A DNA stretch of 64,000 bases from Nocardia cyriacigeorgica. Its GTDB lineage: Bacteria > Actinomycetota > Actinomycetes > Mycobacteriales > Mycobacteriaceae. The notes beneath the pieces were generated by a model. The model did not search any database and was not told where the DNA came from. It saw only the letters and a list, made by a program, of their open reading frames with translations. Location: the NCBI RefSeq assembly GCF_010868145.1, contig NZ_JAAGUY010000018.1:57412-121411 (forward strand). Direction: 5' to 3'. The position numbers and the translations under genes are program-made. Positions 36,929 to 45,816 of the stretch are shown piece by piece (within the stretch, counting starts at the first letter, position 1; every line of letters begins with the position of its first letter).

Positions 36929-37813
36929 TCAGGAGTAGAGCGATCCGGCGTTGACCACGGGCTGGGTCGGTCGATCACCGCACAGGACCACCAGCAGGTT
37001 CGACACCATGTTCGCTTTGCGCTCCTCGTCGAGTTCCACCATGCCCTCAGCGGTCAGCCGCTCCAGCGCCAAGCCGACCATGCCGACCGCACCCTCCACG
37101 ATCTGGGTGCGGGCCGCGACCACCTGCGCCGCTTGCTGGCGAACCAGCATGGCCTGGGCGATCTCGGGTGCGTAGGCGAGGTGGGTGATGCGGGCTTCCA
37201 GTACCTCGATCCCGGCGAGTTCGGTGCGTTCGCGCAGCTCGACGGTCAGTTCCTCAGCGACCTCGCTGCCATCGCGCAGGCTGGTGCGTTCGTCGTCGTG
37301 GGCATCGTAGGGGTGCGTTGTGGCCAGATGCCGGACCGCGGCCTCGGACTGGGTCTCCACGTACTCCTCGTAGTCGTCGACGGAGAACGCGGCCTTATAG
37401 CTGTCGACCACGCGATAGACGACCACAGCGGCGATCTCGACCGGGTTGCCGTCGGCATCGTTGACCTTGAGCTTCTGGGTCTCGAAGTTGCGCACTCGCA
37501 GCGAAATGCTGCGCCGGTCGGTCAGCGGCAGCACCGAATAGAAGCCCGGCTCGCTCACCGAGCCCACGTAACGACCGAAGAACTGCACCACCTTGGCCTC
37601 GTTCGGGTTGACCACGATCAACCCGGTGACCCCGAGCAGCAGCACGACCAGCACGACCGATCCGACGATGCCGATACCGATCGCGGCGCCGTTGCCGTCC
37701 TTGGCCCCGACGACGAAGGCGAGCGCGGTGGCACCGCCGATGGCGATCGTCAGCACCAGCCACGTCAGTAGCACCACGAACCCGTTGACGTGGACAGCGG
37801 CACGAAGCTTCAT
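36929..37813 (-). CDS. SPFH/band 7 membrane protein (slipin-like)
   Basis: 294 aa from ATG 37813 with GGAGG upstream. Two membrane helices at the N-terminus (about 12-36 and 44-66), then an SPFH domain (GLIVVNPNEAKVVQFFGRYV, GFYSVLPLTDRRSISLRVRN) and a coiled-coil-prone region (EELTVELRERTELAGIEVLE). Proteins of this family form large membrane-bound assemblies; the exact role is unknown. Confidence 0.88.
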   Translation of the reverse strand: MKLRAAVHVNGFVVLLTWLVLTIAIGGATALAFVVGAKDGNGAAIGIGIVGSVVLVVLLLGVTGLIVVNPNEAKVVQFFGRYVGSVSEPGFYSVLPLTDRRSISLRVRNFETQKLKVNDADGNPVEIAAVVVYRVVDSYKAAFSVDDYEEYVETQSEAAVRHLATTHPYDAHDDERTSLRDGSEVAEELTVELRERTELAGIEVLEARITHLAYAPEIAQAMLVRQQAAQVVAARTQIVEGAVGMVGLALERLTAEGMVELDEERKANMVSNLLVVLCGDRPTQPVVNAGSLYS

Positions 37814-37826
37814 GACATCCTCCAGG

Positions 37827-37850
37827 TATCAAAGTGATATCACGACAATA
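37827..37850 (-). promoter_or_regulatory. RHH-type operator and -10 of the SPFH-RHH operon
   Basis: Two TATCA repeats, 37827-37831 and 37838-37842, are 11 bp apart, and TGATATCA at 37835-37842 is a perfect palindrome. On the minus strand a TATTGT -10 element (37850-37845) lies directly upstream, so the repeats cover the transcription start. One-turn-spaced short repeats are typical for RHH repressors. Confidence 0.6.
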
Positions 37851-37887
37851 GCATGGCGCGACGCACCTCGCGGGGTCCGTCGTCCGG

Positions 37888-39291
37888 TCAGCGCTCGGGA
37901 CGGATATTGCGGTTGAAGCGGAACATGTTGTGCGGGTCGTACTTCGACTTCAGCGCGGCCAACCGCGCATAGGTGTCGGCTCGGTAGCCGGCCCTGGTCT
38001 GGGCGACGCCTGCCATGCCTGGGGCGCCGTAGAGGAAATTGAGGCTGTGGCCGACCGTCCACGGCGCCAGCGCGGCGCGGACCGCAGCGGCGGGCTCTAC
38101 GGCCTCGGCCCCCGGCTCCGGCAGGGTGATCGCCCGCACCACATAGCCTGCCTCGCGATAGTCGAGGGCGAGATCGTCGTGGCCGGGGGCACGCAGGGCG
38201 CCGCCGAGATGCCGGATATCGATCACTGCGCCGAGCCCGGAATCCGGACCCGCCACCGCGAGCAGCGCCTCGACGGCCTCCGGGGTGAGGTCGTCGAGCA
38301 AGGCGTTCGTCGCGGCGTAGGCGTGCGGATCGGCCGGGTCGGAGTGGATGGTGTGCGATTCGATGTACGGCATGGTGCGCAGATCGTCCTTCATCGGGGT
38401 GCCGATCGCTCGCAGCGGCGCGACCAGGCGTTCGCCTTCCTCTGCGCTGCCATCGATGGCGACCCGGATCGACGCGACGAACCGGCCGCGCAGCGGTTGC
38501 GGGACCTGCGGGATGTCCGGGAAGGCGAGCATGGCGACGGTCGAGGTCACCGTATCGGGCACAGTCGCGGTCCATTCCCGCCACACCTCGAGCGCGCGCG
38601 GCACCAGGGCGGTATCGAACATGAGCTGACCGCCGAACACGGTGGTGACCGGGACCAAACCCAGTTCCAGCGCTGTCACGACGCCGAAATTACCGCCGCT
38701 GCCGAGGACGGCGCCGAACAGTTCGTCGCCGGGCCGCAGGGTGCGCATCCGTCCGTCGGCGGTGACCAGTTCGATGGCACGAACGTGATCGGCGGCGTAT
38801 CCGAACGTGCGGCCCAGCAGCCCGAGCCCGCCGCCGAGGACGTAGCCGACCACACCCACCGACGGTGACGACCCGTTCAACGGCGCCAGCCCGTGCTGTG
38901 CCGCTGCGTCGATCAGCGCACCGGCCTGCACCCCGGCGCCCACCCGCGCGGTCGCGGCGTCGGCATCGATCTCGATGCCGGTCATCCGTCGGGTGCTGAT
39001 CAGCACGCCGCCGCTGGCGGCGACCGAAAGACCGTGCCCGGTGGCCTGTACCGCCACCGGCAGTCGGTGCCGTGCCGCGAATTCGACGGCGGCACGCACG
39101 TCCTCGGCATGCCGTGCGGCGACGACCACTGCCGGACGGTGCTGGTAGGCGGTCTGGAAGCCGGCGACTTCGGCGTCGAATCCCTCATCGGCGGGACGGA
39201 ATATCGGTGCGGCGAAGCCCGGCAACTCCGCTTCGGCGGCGGCGGTGAGTTCGATGGCGAGGTCAGTGTTCTCGGCGGCGATGTTTCCCAT
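37888..39291 (-). CDS. FAD-binding oxidoreductase, berberine-bridge (BBE) type
   Basis: 467 aa from ATG 39291 (MGNIAAENTD); the frame is open to 39357 but that would overlap the operator. PCMH FAD domain: QHRPAVVVAARHAEDVRAAV, VAVQATGHGLSVAASGGVLI (the GH is the usual flavin-linking His) and SVGVVGYVLGGGLGLLGRTF. C-terminal BBE motif LKSKYDPHNMFRFNRNI. No second Cys for 6-S-cysteinyl linkage is clear. Substrate unknown; divergent LysR probably regulates it. Confidence 0.88.
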   Translation of the reverse strand: MGNIAAENTDLAIELTAAAEAELPGFAAPIFRPADEGFDAEVAGFQTAYQHRPAVVVAARHAEDVRAAVEFAARHRLPVAVQATGHGLSVAASGGVLISTRRMTGIEIDADAATARVGAGVQAGALIDAAAQHGLAPLNGSSPSVGVVGYVLGGGLGLLGRTFGYAADHVRAIELVTADGRMRTLRPGDELFGAVLGSGGNFGVVTALELGLVPVTTVFGGQLMFDTALVPRALEVWREWTATVPDTVTSTVAMLAFPDIPQVPQPLRGRFVASIRVAIDGSAEEGERLVAPLRAIGTPMKDDLRTMPYIESHTIHSDPADPHAYAATNALLDDLTPEAVEALLAVAGPDSGLGAVIDIRHLGGALRAPGHDDLALDYREAGYVVRAITLPEPGAEAVEPAAAVRAALAPWTVGHSLNFLYGAPGMAGVAQTRAGYRADTYARLAALKSKYDPHNMFRFNRNIRPER

Positions 39292-39347
39292 GTCTTCGAG
39301 GATGCCGCGCGAGAGTCGATAAAGGAAACAGCTAGTTCGTCTCGCTG

Positions 39348-39366
39348 CCATAATCAATAGTTATGG
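39348..39366. promoter_or_regulatory. LysR-type operator overlapping lysR start
   Basis: CCATAA (39348-39353) and TTATGG (39361-39366) form a dyad with a 7-nt spacer, containing a T-N11-A box. It overlaps the ATG of the LysR gene (39363), which fits negative autoregulation. Confidence 0.5.
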
Positions 39367-40274
39367 AGCTTCGCCATCTGCGCTACTTCGTCACCATCGT
39401 CGAGGAGGGCGGCTTCACCCGCGCCGCGCAACGGCTGCACGTGACCCAGCCCGGGCTCAGCGCACAGATCCGGCAACTGGAACGCGAGCTGGGACAGCCG
39501 CTGCTCGAGCGTGGCACACGCCAGGTCACGCCGACCGAAGCCGGAGCCGCGGTGCTCGCCGATGCTCGTGCCGCACTGGCCGCCGCCGAACGGATCGCAC
39601 ACACGGTCGACGAGTTCACCGGGCTGTTGCGCGGACAGGTCCGCGTCGGCCTCATCTCCGGCGCAGCAGTGGAGGAGTTCGATGTGCCCGCCGCGCTCGC
39701 CGCCTTTCATGACGATCACCCGCAGGTCGGCATCGTGCTCACCGAGGACACCTCGGAGAATATGCTGGCGGCGGTGACCCGCGGCGAACTCGATATCGCC
39801 GTCGTCGGATTGACCGGCGCGGATCTCGATCCGGGCATCGCCATCGATGTCATCCTCGACACCGGTATCGTCGCCGCCGTCGCGGCCGACGACTACACCG
39901 ATGGCCAGGTCATGCCGCTGCACGACCTACAGAACCGGTCGTTGATCTGCCTACCGCCCGGCACCGGCATTCACGGAGTGTTCCGGCGCGCCTGCGTGGC
40001 AGCGGGTTTCACCCCGAATATCGCCTTCGAGGCCGCGGCACCGCCACTGCTGCTACGACTGGCAGCGCATGGACTCGGCGTTGCGGTGGTTCCCGCGCTC
40101 ACCGAGGCAGAGGCCGCCGCCTTCGGCGTCCGGACGCTGCCGATCGTGCGGCCCGAACTGCGCGGTCAACTCGCCATCGCCTGGCGCACCGACCGTCCGA
40201 GCACTCCGGCGGCGAAAGTGCTTCTCGGGCAGCTACGCATCGCCTTGGCGAGGCCGGCGGCCGACGCCCGTTGA
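39363..40274 (+). CDS. LysR family transcriptional regulator
   Basis: 303 aa. wHTH MELRHLRYFVTIVEEGGFTR and RLHVTQPGLSAQIRQLEREL; effector domain from about residue 90 (VRVGLISGAAVEEFDVPAAL). Divergent from the BBE oxidase with only a short intergenic region holding an operator-like dyad. No Shine-Dalgarno sequence is visible, so it may be leaderless. Confidence 0.9.
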   Translation: MELRHLRYFVTIVEEGGFTRAAQRLHVTQPGLSAQIRQLERELGQPLLERGTRQVTPTEAGAAVLADARAALAAAERIAHTVDEFTGLLRGQVRVGLISGAAVEEFDVPAALAAFHDDHPQVGIVLTEDTSENMLAAVTRGELDIAVVGLTGADLDPGIAIDVILDTGIVAAVAADDYTDGQVMPLHDLQNRSLICLPPGTGIHGVFRRACVAAGFTPNIAFEAAAPPLLLRLAAHGLGVAVVPALTEAEAAAFGVRTLPIVRPELRGQLAIAWRTDRPSTPAAKVLLGQLRIALARPAADAR

Positions 40275-40285
40275 CGCGATGCCGG

Positions 40286-40321
40286 AAGCGGGCCGAACGC
40301 CGAACCCAAAACCGGCCGCTT
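40286..40321. terminator. Possible bidirectional hairpin
   Basis: AAGCGGGCC (40286-40294) can pair with GGCCGCTT (40314-40321) with one bulged base. It overlaps the stop codon of the convergent ABC ATPase gene. Moderate stability. Confidence 0.4.
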
Positions 40322-41120
40322 ACAGCAACCGCGACAGGAACGTCTTGGTCCGCTCATGTTTCGGCTGCTCGAGCACCTCACGCGGCGGTCCGGCCTCGAC
40401 CACCACGCCCCCGTCCATGAACACCAACTGATCGGCGACCTCGCGGGCGAACCCCATCTCATGGGTGACCACCACCATCGTCATCCCGGAATCGGCGAGT
40501 TCACGCATGACGGTGAGGACTTCACCGACCAGCTCCGGGTCGAGCGCGGAAGTGGGCTCATCGAACAGCATCAGTTTCGGGTCCATCGCCAGTGCGCGGG
40601 CGATCGCGACGCGCTGCTGCTGGCCGCCGGACAACTGGGCCGGATAGGCATTGGCCTTATCGGCCAGCCCGACCCGATCCAGCAGTTCCTTGGCCCTGGT
40701 CACCGCCTGGGACTTGCGGACCTTCTTCACCTGGGTGGGCGCCTCGATGATGTTGGCCAGTGCGGTGCGGTGCGGGAACAGATTGAAATGCTGGAAGACC
40801 ATGCCGATCTCGCGTCGCTGCCTGGCCGCTTCCCTTGGATGCAGCTCATAGAGCTTGTCACCCTTCTCGCGGTAGCCGACCAGTTCGCCGTCGACGTACA
40901 ACCGCCCAGCGTTGACCTGCTCGAGATGGTTGATGCAGCGTAGGAAGGTGGATTTGCCCGAGCCCGACGGGCCGACCAGGCACAGCACCTGGCCGCGTGC
41001 CACCTCGAGCGAGATGCCCTTGAGCACCTGCAACGCACCGAAGGACTTACACACCCGATCGGCGCGGATCATCGGCGTGGTTTCGGTACCGGTCGCGCCG
41101 CCATCTACCGCATCGCTCAT
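40320..41120 (-). CDS. Polar amino-acid ABC transporter ATP-binding protein (GlnQ/GluA-like)
   Basis: 266 aa. Walker A LVGPSGSGKSTFLRCINHLE, signature LSGGQQQRVAIARALAMDPK, Walker B LMLFDEPTSALDPE, His-loop VVVTHEMGFA. The PAAT-type family energises uptake of polar amino acids. Starts inside the permease stop (4-bp overlap), last gene of the three-gene operon. Confidence 0.93.
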   Translation of the reverse strand: MSDAVDGGATGTETTPMIRADRVCKSFGALQVLKGISLEVARGQVLCLVGPSGSGKSTFLRCINHLEQVNAGRLYVDGELVGYREKGDKLYELHPREAARQRREIGMVFQHFNLFPHRTALANIIEAPTQVKKVRKSQAVTRAKELLDRVGLADKANAYPAQLSGGQQQRVAIARALAMDPKLMLFDEPTSALDPELVGEVLTVMRELADSGMTMVVVTHEMGFAREVADQLVFMDGGVVVEAGPPREVLEQPKHERTKTFLSRLL

Positions 41121-42049
41121 TTCGCCTTCACCACATTCTGCGCATCGGCCAGTTCCTGCAACTGTTTCGCGGTCAGCTGCCGTGACACCCCGCGCGAGAA
41201 ATAGCGCTCCAGGTAGAACTGGCCGACCATCAGCACACTGGTGATGGCCAGATACCAGGTCGCGATCACCAGCAGCAGCGGGATCGGCAGGAAGTTCACG
41301 CCGTAGATATCGCGGGCCCGGCCGAACAGATCGGTGCTGAGCGGGATCGCCGTCACCAGCGAGGTGGTCTTGAGCATGCCGATCAGCTCGTTACCGGTCG
41401 GCGGGATGATCACTCGCATGGCCTGCGGCAATACCGTGCGGCGCATGGTCTGCGACCAGGACATGCCGAGCGCGACCGACGCCTCACGCTGCCCCTCACC
41501 GACCGAATTGATGCCCGCGCGCACGATTTCGGCCATATAGGCGGCCTCGTTGAGGCCCAGACCGATCACCGCGAACGTGAACGCCGCCTGAAAACCCTGC
41601 ACATCGAGTTCGATCAACTGGGGCCCGAACGGAACACCTAGGGAGATCTGCTTGTACAGCGACGGCACCAGACCCCAGAACACCAACTGCACAAATACCG
41701 GTGTGCCGCGGAAGATCCACAGATACACCCACGCCGTGGACCGCAGCACCGGATTCGGCGACAGCCGCATCACCGCGAGCAGCGCGCCGAGCACCACCGC
41801 GATCGCCATGGACAGCACCGTCAGTTCCAGTGTGACGACTGCGCCTTCGGCTATGCGGCTGTCGCGCAGATACTGCCAGTACACGTCCCAGCGATAGGCC
41901 GGGTTGGTCGCGGCGCCGTAGATGAACAGTCCGACGAGCACCAGAATGACGGTCGCGGCGATCCAACGCCCCGGCCTGCGCAGCGGGACGGCCTTGATCG
42001 GCTCCGGTTCGGTCGTGCTCGACTCCGGCTCGGTCAGTGATTCGCTCAT
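41117..42049 (-). CDS. Polar amino-acid ABC transporter permease
   Basis: 310 aa from ATG 42049. HisM/GlnP-like permease: five or six helices after an N-terminal cytosolic Glu/Thr-rich stretch; EAA loop EIVRAGINSVGEGQREASVA. One permease gene only, so it probably acts as a homodimer. The start is 1 nt past the stop of the binding protein gene. Confidence 0.92.
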   Translation of the reverse strand: MSESLTEPESSTTEPEPIKAVPLRRPGRWIAATVILVLVGLFIYGAATNPAYRWDVYWQYLRDSRIAEGAVVTLELTVLSMAIAVVLGALLAVMRLSPNPVLRSTAWVYLWIFRGTPVFVQLVFWGLVPSLYKQISLGVPFGPQLIELDVQGFQAAFTFAVIGLGLNEAAYMAEIVRAGINSVGEGQREASVALGMSWSQTMRRTVLPQAMRVIIPPTGNELIGMLKTTSLVTAIPLSTDLFGRARDIYGVNFLPIPLLLVIATWYLAITSVLMVGQFYLERYFSRGVSRQLTAKQLQELADAQNVVKAK

Positions 42050-42050
42050 G

Positions 42051-42965
42051 TCATCCCTTCGGCGCGCCATTGATGACGGACTTGGTGATCGCGCCCTCCT
42101 GCACACCCCAGTTCTCGGTGATCTGGCGGTACTCGCCGTTATCGATCAGATGCTGCAACGCCTGCTGCAGGACCGGACCCAGCGGCGAACCCTTGGCCAC
42201 CGCCCAGCCGTAGGGCGCGGCGTCGAAGACCGGCCCGGCGGGTTCGATCTTGCCTTCGGTGAGTTTGATGGCGTACGCGGTGACCGGCGAGTCCGCCGAC
42301 ATGGCGTCCACCTGACCGAGGACCAGAGCATTGGTCGCGGTGCTCTGCTCGTCGAAGCTCTGGATGATGATCGGGTCCTTACCCGCGTCCTCGCAGGCCT
42401 TGCTCTTGGCGGGCAGCTCTTCGAGGTGTTCGAAGGTGGTCGCCTGGACCGCGACGCGCTTACCGCAGGCATCGTTCGGATCGACCGGGCGATCAGCGCG
42501 CTGGGCCCATTGCACACCGGCGTTGAAGTAGGTGACGAAATCGACCTGCTTCTCCCGCTCTGCCGAGTCGGTGATCGAGGACATGCCCACGTGGTAGGTG
42601 CCCGCCTGCACGGCGGGGATGATCTTCTCGAAGGCCGATTCGATGTATTCGGCGCGCAGACCGAGCACGGTGGTCACCGCATCCATCAGGTCGACGTCGA
42701 ATCCGGCGATATTGCCGTCGCTGTCGCGGTACTCGTTCGGTTGATACGGCACATTGACCCCGACCTTCAATACCCCGGACTGCCTGATCTCCGCAGGCAC
42801 CGTCGCCGCGAGTTCCGGCACCTCGGTCACCGGCACCTTCGCGACGTCGGGCAGATCCTCGGTGTTGTGTGTGCAGCCGGCCACCGCGAGCACGATCGCC
42901 GTGAGCACGCCGACAACCAGCACCGCCCAGCGTCCGCGCGTGCCGGATTCGGGACGATCAGCCAC
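42051..42965 (-). CDS. Polar amino-acid ABC transporter substrate-binding lipoprotein
   Basis: 304 aa from GTG 42965, preceded by GGAGG with a 5-nt gap. Lipoprotein signal AVLVVGVLTAIVLAVAGC, with the lipobox Cys at about residue 32. SBP_bac_3 fold: VLKVGVNVPYQPNEYRDSDG, IAGFDVDLMDAVTTVLGL and FVTYFNAG. Genes run SBP-permease-ATPase. Confidence 0.93.
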   Translation of the reverse strand: MADRPESGTRGRWAVLVVGVLTAIVLAVAGCTHNTEDLPDVAKVPVTEVPELAATVPAEIRQSGVLKVGVNVPYQPNEYRDSDGNIAGFDVDLMDAVTTVLGLRAEYIESAFEKIIPAVQAGTYHVGMSSITDSAEREKQVDFVTYFNAGVQWAQRADRPVDPNDACGKRVAVQATTFEHLEELPAKSKACEDAGKDPIIIQSFDEQSTATNALVLGQVDAMSADSPVTAYAIKLTEGKIEPAGPVFDAAPYGWAVAKGSPLGPVLQQALQHLIDNGEYRQITENWGVQEGAITKSVINGAPKG

Positions 42966-43100
42966 CGCAGCCTCCACCTTCCGGTCCGGAGAACCCGACC
43001 TCACCTTCTCGCAATGTAGGCGATGCGAGCCCTCGCGTACCGGACAGTAGCGGAGAATCGCGCCACCGCGGCCGAGTACACACCGATCCATGACGCGCAC

Positions 43101-44192
43101 TCACCGGCGGTGCACCCTGGCACTCACGTGCTCGGTGAATTCACTGGTCGAGGCCAGCCCACCCAGGTCGGCCGTCGCGATCCCGGCTTCCAGAGTGGTC
43201 GCGACGGCGCGCTCGATCCGTTCGGCGGCCTGGGTCAGCAGGGGCGTCGAATGCCGGATTCCCAGCCAGTGCAATAACATTGCCGACGACAGCTGCAAGG
43301 CGGCCGGGTTGGCACGGTTGCGGCCGGCCAGGGTGGGCGCCGCGCCATGCACCGCCTGCGCCATCGCGCGATCGGCCGAACAGTTCAGCGAGGCCGCGAG
43401 CCCCAGCGATCCGCTCATTTCGGCGGCCAAATCGGAGAGGATGTCGCCGAAGAGGTTCTCGGTGACCAGAACATCGAAGTCACCGGGTGCGCGGACCAGA
43501 TGCGCGGCGGTGGCGTCGACGTGCTCGTCGTCGACCTGCACACCGGGGTACTGCCCCGCGACCTCGTAACAAACATCGCGGAACAGGCCCATCGTCATCG
43601 GCAGCACATTCGCCTTGTGCACGATCGTCACCCGCTTGCGCCGGGTGCTCGCCAGCCGTAGTGCCTCGTGCGCGATCAGCTCGCAGGCGCGGCGGGTGAC
43701 GACACCGACCGACATGGCGACATCTTCGGTGGGCCGGAACTCACCAGACCCGGCGAACATATTGCGGTCGGAGTAGAAGCCTTCGCTGTTCTCCCGCACG
43801 ATGACCAGATCGATATCGGGCGCAGCGGCGCGCACCCCGGGAAACGCGCGGGCAGGCCGGATATTGGCGTACAGCCCGAAGTGCTTGCGGATCGCGCCGC
43901 CAGGAGCCACCCGATGCTCGGCCGGATACGAGGCGTTGTCGTGTGGGCCGAGGATCCATCCGTCCAGCTCGGCCAGCGCGTCGAGGGTCTGCTGCGGCAG
44001 CGGGGTCCCGAACTCGTCGAGCGCCCGGTGCCCGATGGATAGCGGCACCCACGCCACCGGCTCGGCGCCCGCCGCGGCCAGCGCCTCGTCGACCACCGCA
44101 CGCGCCGAACCCACCACTTCGGGGCCGATGCCGTCACCGTCGATCAGGCCAAGCCGCAGCCGTCCACCGTCCGTTCGTCGTGCCTCGCTCAC
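43101..44192 (-). CDS. Isocitrate/isopropylmalate dehydrogenase family enzyme
   Basis: 363 aa. Beta-decarboxylating dehydrogenase: LGLIDGDGIGPEVVGSARAV N-terminus, IVRENSEGFYSDRN, VTIVHKANVLPMTMGLFRDV (catalytic Lys), and VTENLFGDILSDLAAEMSGS (metal Asp). It oxidises a 2-hydroxy acid with NAD(P); the substrate loop differs from LeuB and Icd, so a tartrate/homoisocitrate-type substrate is possible. It follows no leu gene cluster. Confidence 0.85.
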   Translation of the reverse strand: MSEARRTDGGRLRLGLIDGDGIGPEVVGSARAVVDEALAAAGAEPVAWVPLSIGHRALDEFGTPLPQQTLDALAELDGWILGPHDNASYPAEHRVAPGGAIRKHFGLYANIRPARAFPGVRAAAPDIDLVIVRENSEGFYSDRNMFAGSGEFRPTEDVAMSVGVVTRRACELIAHEALRLASTRRKRVTIVHKANVLPMTMGLFRDVCYEVAGQYPGVQVDDEHVDATAAHLVRAPGDFDVLVTENLFGDILSDLAAEMSGSLGLAASLNCSADRAMAQAVHGAAPTLAGRNRANPAALQLSSAMLLHWLGIRHSTPLLTQAAERIERAVATTLEAGIATADLGGLASTSEFTEHVSARVHRR

Positions 44193-44260
44193 TCCGACAT
44201 CCTCCCGTCGCGGTCGAACGCCCTCGCGCGCGGGGGCGCGACGGCTAGTTTCTGCAGATC

Positions 44261-44791
44261 ATGGTGCAGTCGGTGGAACTGGTGCTCGACGACACGGCAG
44301 AGGAACACATCCGTGAGCAGTGGGCAGTGCTGGCCGAGGCCGGTCTGCCCGGTGTGCTTCGCAGGCCCGCGGCGGGTGACCCGCCCAAACGTCCGCACAT
44401 CACCGTCGCCGTGGCCAAGCAGATCTGGCCGCGGATCGACCACGACCTGGAGAAACTGCCGTTTCGCCGCTTCCGGGTGCGGTTGGGTGGGGTGCTGGTC
44501 TTCGGGGCTCGCAGGCCGATCCTGGTGCGGCTGGTGGTGCCGACCGAAGAGCTGCTGGCCTGCCAGCGACGGGTGCACGCGCTGGTATCACCCTGTCCGG
44601 GAGTTCCGGGCAATATGCACCCGGATCAGTGGACCCCACATGTCACACTGGCCAGACGCGTACCACCACCGCAGCTCGGCGAGGCAGTTCTCGCGGTCGC
44701 CGCCGAACGTGATTTCACCGCGACCGTGGTGGGTATCCGGAGGTGGGACGGCGACGAACGGCGGGCCTGGCCGGTCGCCGGTGGAAGATAA
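44261..44791 (+). CDS. 2'-5' RNA ligase family (2H phosphoesterase)
   Basis: 176 aa. The two HxTx motifs that define 2H phosphoesterases are HITV (in KRPHITVAVAKQIWP) and HVTL (in WTPHVTLARRVPP). Such enzymes open cyclic 2',3'- or 1',2'-phosphates or join RNA ends. Partner unknown. Confidence 0.88.
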   Translation: MVQSVELVLDDTAEEHIREQWAVLAEAGLPGVLRRPAAGDPPKRPHITVAVAKQIWPRIDHDLEKLPFRRFRVRLGGVLVFGARRPILVRLVVPTEELLACQRRVHALVSPCPGVPGNMHPDQWTPHVTLARRVPPPQLGEAVLAVAAERDFTATVVGIRRWDGDERRAWPVAGGR

Positions 44792-44839
44792 CACCGGTGC
44801 CCGGCGTTGGACCCGGCATACCGATACGAGAGGACGCCC

Positions 44840-45211
44840 ATGGCAACGCAGACGCTGACCCAGCAGAACTTCGATGAGATCGTCACCGGAAACGACGTGG
44901 TACTCGTCGATTTCTGGGCCTCGTGGTGCGGACCGTGCCGCAGCTTCGCCCCCACCTTCGAGGCATCGTCGGAGCAGCACCCCGATGTGGTGCACGGCAA
45001 GGTGGACACCGAGGCCGAGCAGGGCCTCGCGGCGGCCGCCAATATCCGATCGATTCCGACGATCATGGCCTTCCGCGAGGGCGTGCTGGTGTTCGCCCAG
45101 CCCGGCGCACTGCCCCCCGCCGCACTCGAGGACCTGGTCACCCAGGTGAAGGGCCTCGATATGGATGAGGTGCGTAAGCAGCTGGCAGAGCAGCAGGCAT
45201 CGGCGGAGTAA
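44840..45211 (+). CDS. Thioredoxin family protein
   Basis: 123 aa. Active site FWASWCGPCRSFAP with Cys30/Cys33, cis-Pro in IRSIPTIMAFREG, and a C-terminal helix extension. Cytosolic thiol-disulphide exchange. No thioredoxin reductase gene nearby. Confidence 0.93.
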   Translation: MATQTLTQQNFDEIVTGNDVVLVDFWASWCGPCRSFAPTFEASSEQHPDVVHGKVDTEAEQGLAAAANIRSIPTIMAFREGVLVFAQPGALPPAALEDLVTQVKGLDMDEVRKQLAEQQASAE

Positions 45212-45221
45212 CTACCGCGAC

Positions 45222-45264
45222 GACGGACCCTGGCCCTCCCGATCCGGGAAGGGCAGGGTCCGTC
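45222..45264. terminator. Bidirectional hairpin between trx and leuA-like gene
   Basis: GACGGACCCT (45222-45231) pairs with AGGGTCCGTC (45255-45264); the inner part is imperfectly paired. It lies between convergent stops at 45211 and 45272. Confidence 0.7.
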
Positions 45265-45271
45265 TGCCGTA

Positions 45272-45709
45272 TCAGGCGCCGAGGCGGTTGAGCCCGGCGA
45301 TCATGGCGCGGACCGTGGATTCGGCGCCGTCACCGGCCAGAGCGGCACCCCAGCCACGGCGGCCGTTGAACTCGCACTGGACGAAAGTCGCGGTGGCGTC
45401 ACCGGTGCGTCGCTGGTGGAATTGCAGGATCTCGACCGGGTAGCCCTCCTCGTAGAGGGCCGAGGTCATGGCCGCGACCGGATTCCCGGTGGCGACGACG
45501 GTGCGCAGGTGGCCGGCGAATTCGAGCGTCGCGGTGAAATTCGCGTGCCGGTTTCCGGCGGGTGACCAGTCGCCGAGCCGGATCGGCCCGGTGCGTTCGC
45601 CGTAGCGATCGCGGAACTGGTCGGGGGTAAGGCCGGCGCTTTCGGAGCGCAGGCTCCGTGGGGCGGCGGCGATCAGGTCATGGCTGTCGAGGAGCATGGT
45701 CATGTGCAC
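45272..45709 (-). CDS. Stand-alone LeuA (2-isopropylmalate synthase) regulatory domain protein
   Basis: About 145 aa from ATG 45709; ATG 45703 and 45697 are alternatives. The region ANFTATLEFAGHLRTVVATG, PVAAMTSALYEEGYPVEILQ and TFVQCEFNGRRGWGAALAGD followed by STVRAMIAGLNRLG is the LeuA allosteric (leucine-binding) fold. The catalytic TIM barrel is absent, so it cannot make isopropylmalate. It might bind leucine and act as a free sensor or pair with a catalytic subunit. It is controlled by an attenuator and leader peptide upstream. Confidence 0.75.
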   Translation of the reverse strand: MHMTMLLDSHDLIAAAPRSLRSESAGLTPDQFRDRYGERTGPIRLGDWSPAGNRHANFTATLEFAGHLRTVVATGNPVAAMTSALYEEGYPVEILQFHQRRTGDATATFVQCEFNGRRGWGAALAGDGAESTVRAMIAGLNRLGA

Positions 45710-45763
45710 GTAGGTCTTCCCGAGGATGCTTGCAGGCGGCAGAGGGGACCAGCAACGAACGTC

Positions 45764-45816
45764 AAACGGCCCGCAGCGAGGGGGCCGGTCCGAATCAGAC
45801 CCCGCTGCGGCGGGGT
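45764..45816 (-). promoter_or_regulatory. Transcription attenuator upstream of the leuA-like gene
   Basis: Four segments on the minus strand. 1 (ACCCCGC, 45816-45810) pairs with 2 (GCGGGGT, 45805-45799) as the pause hairpin over the end of the leader peptide. 2 (CCGCAGCGGGG, 45810-45800) can instead pair over 11 positions, one G-T, with 3 (within 45784-45771). 3 and 4 form CGGCCC/GGGCCG (45787-45782 with 45772-45767) followed by TTT, the terminator. The three structures are mutually exclusive, as in classical amino-acid attenuators. Confidence 0.72.
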
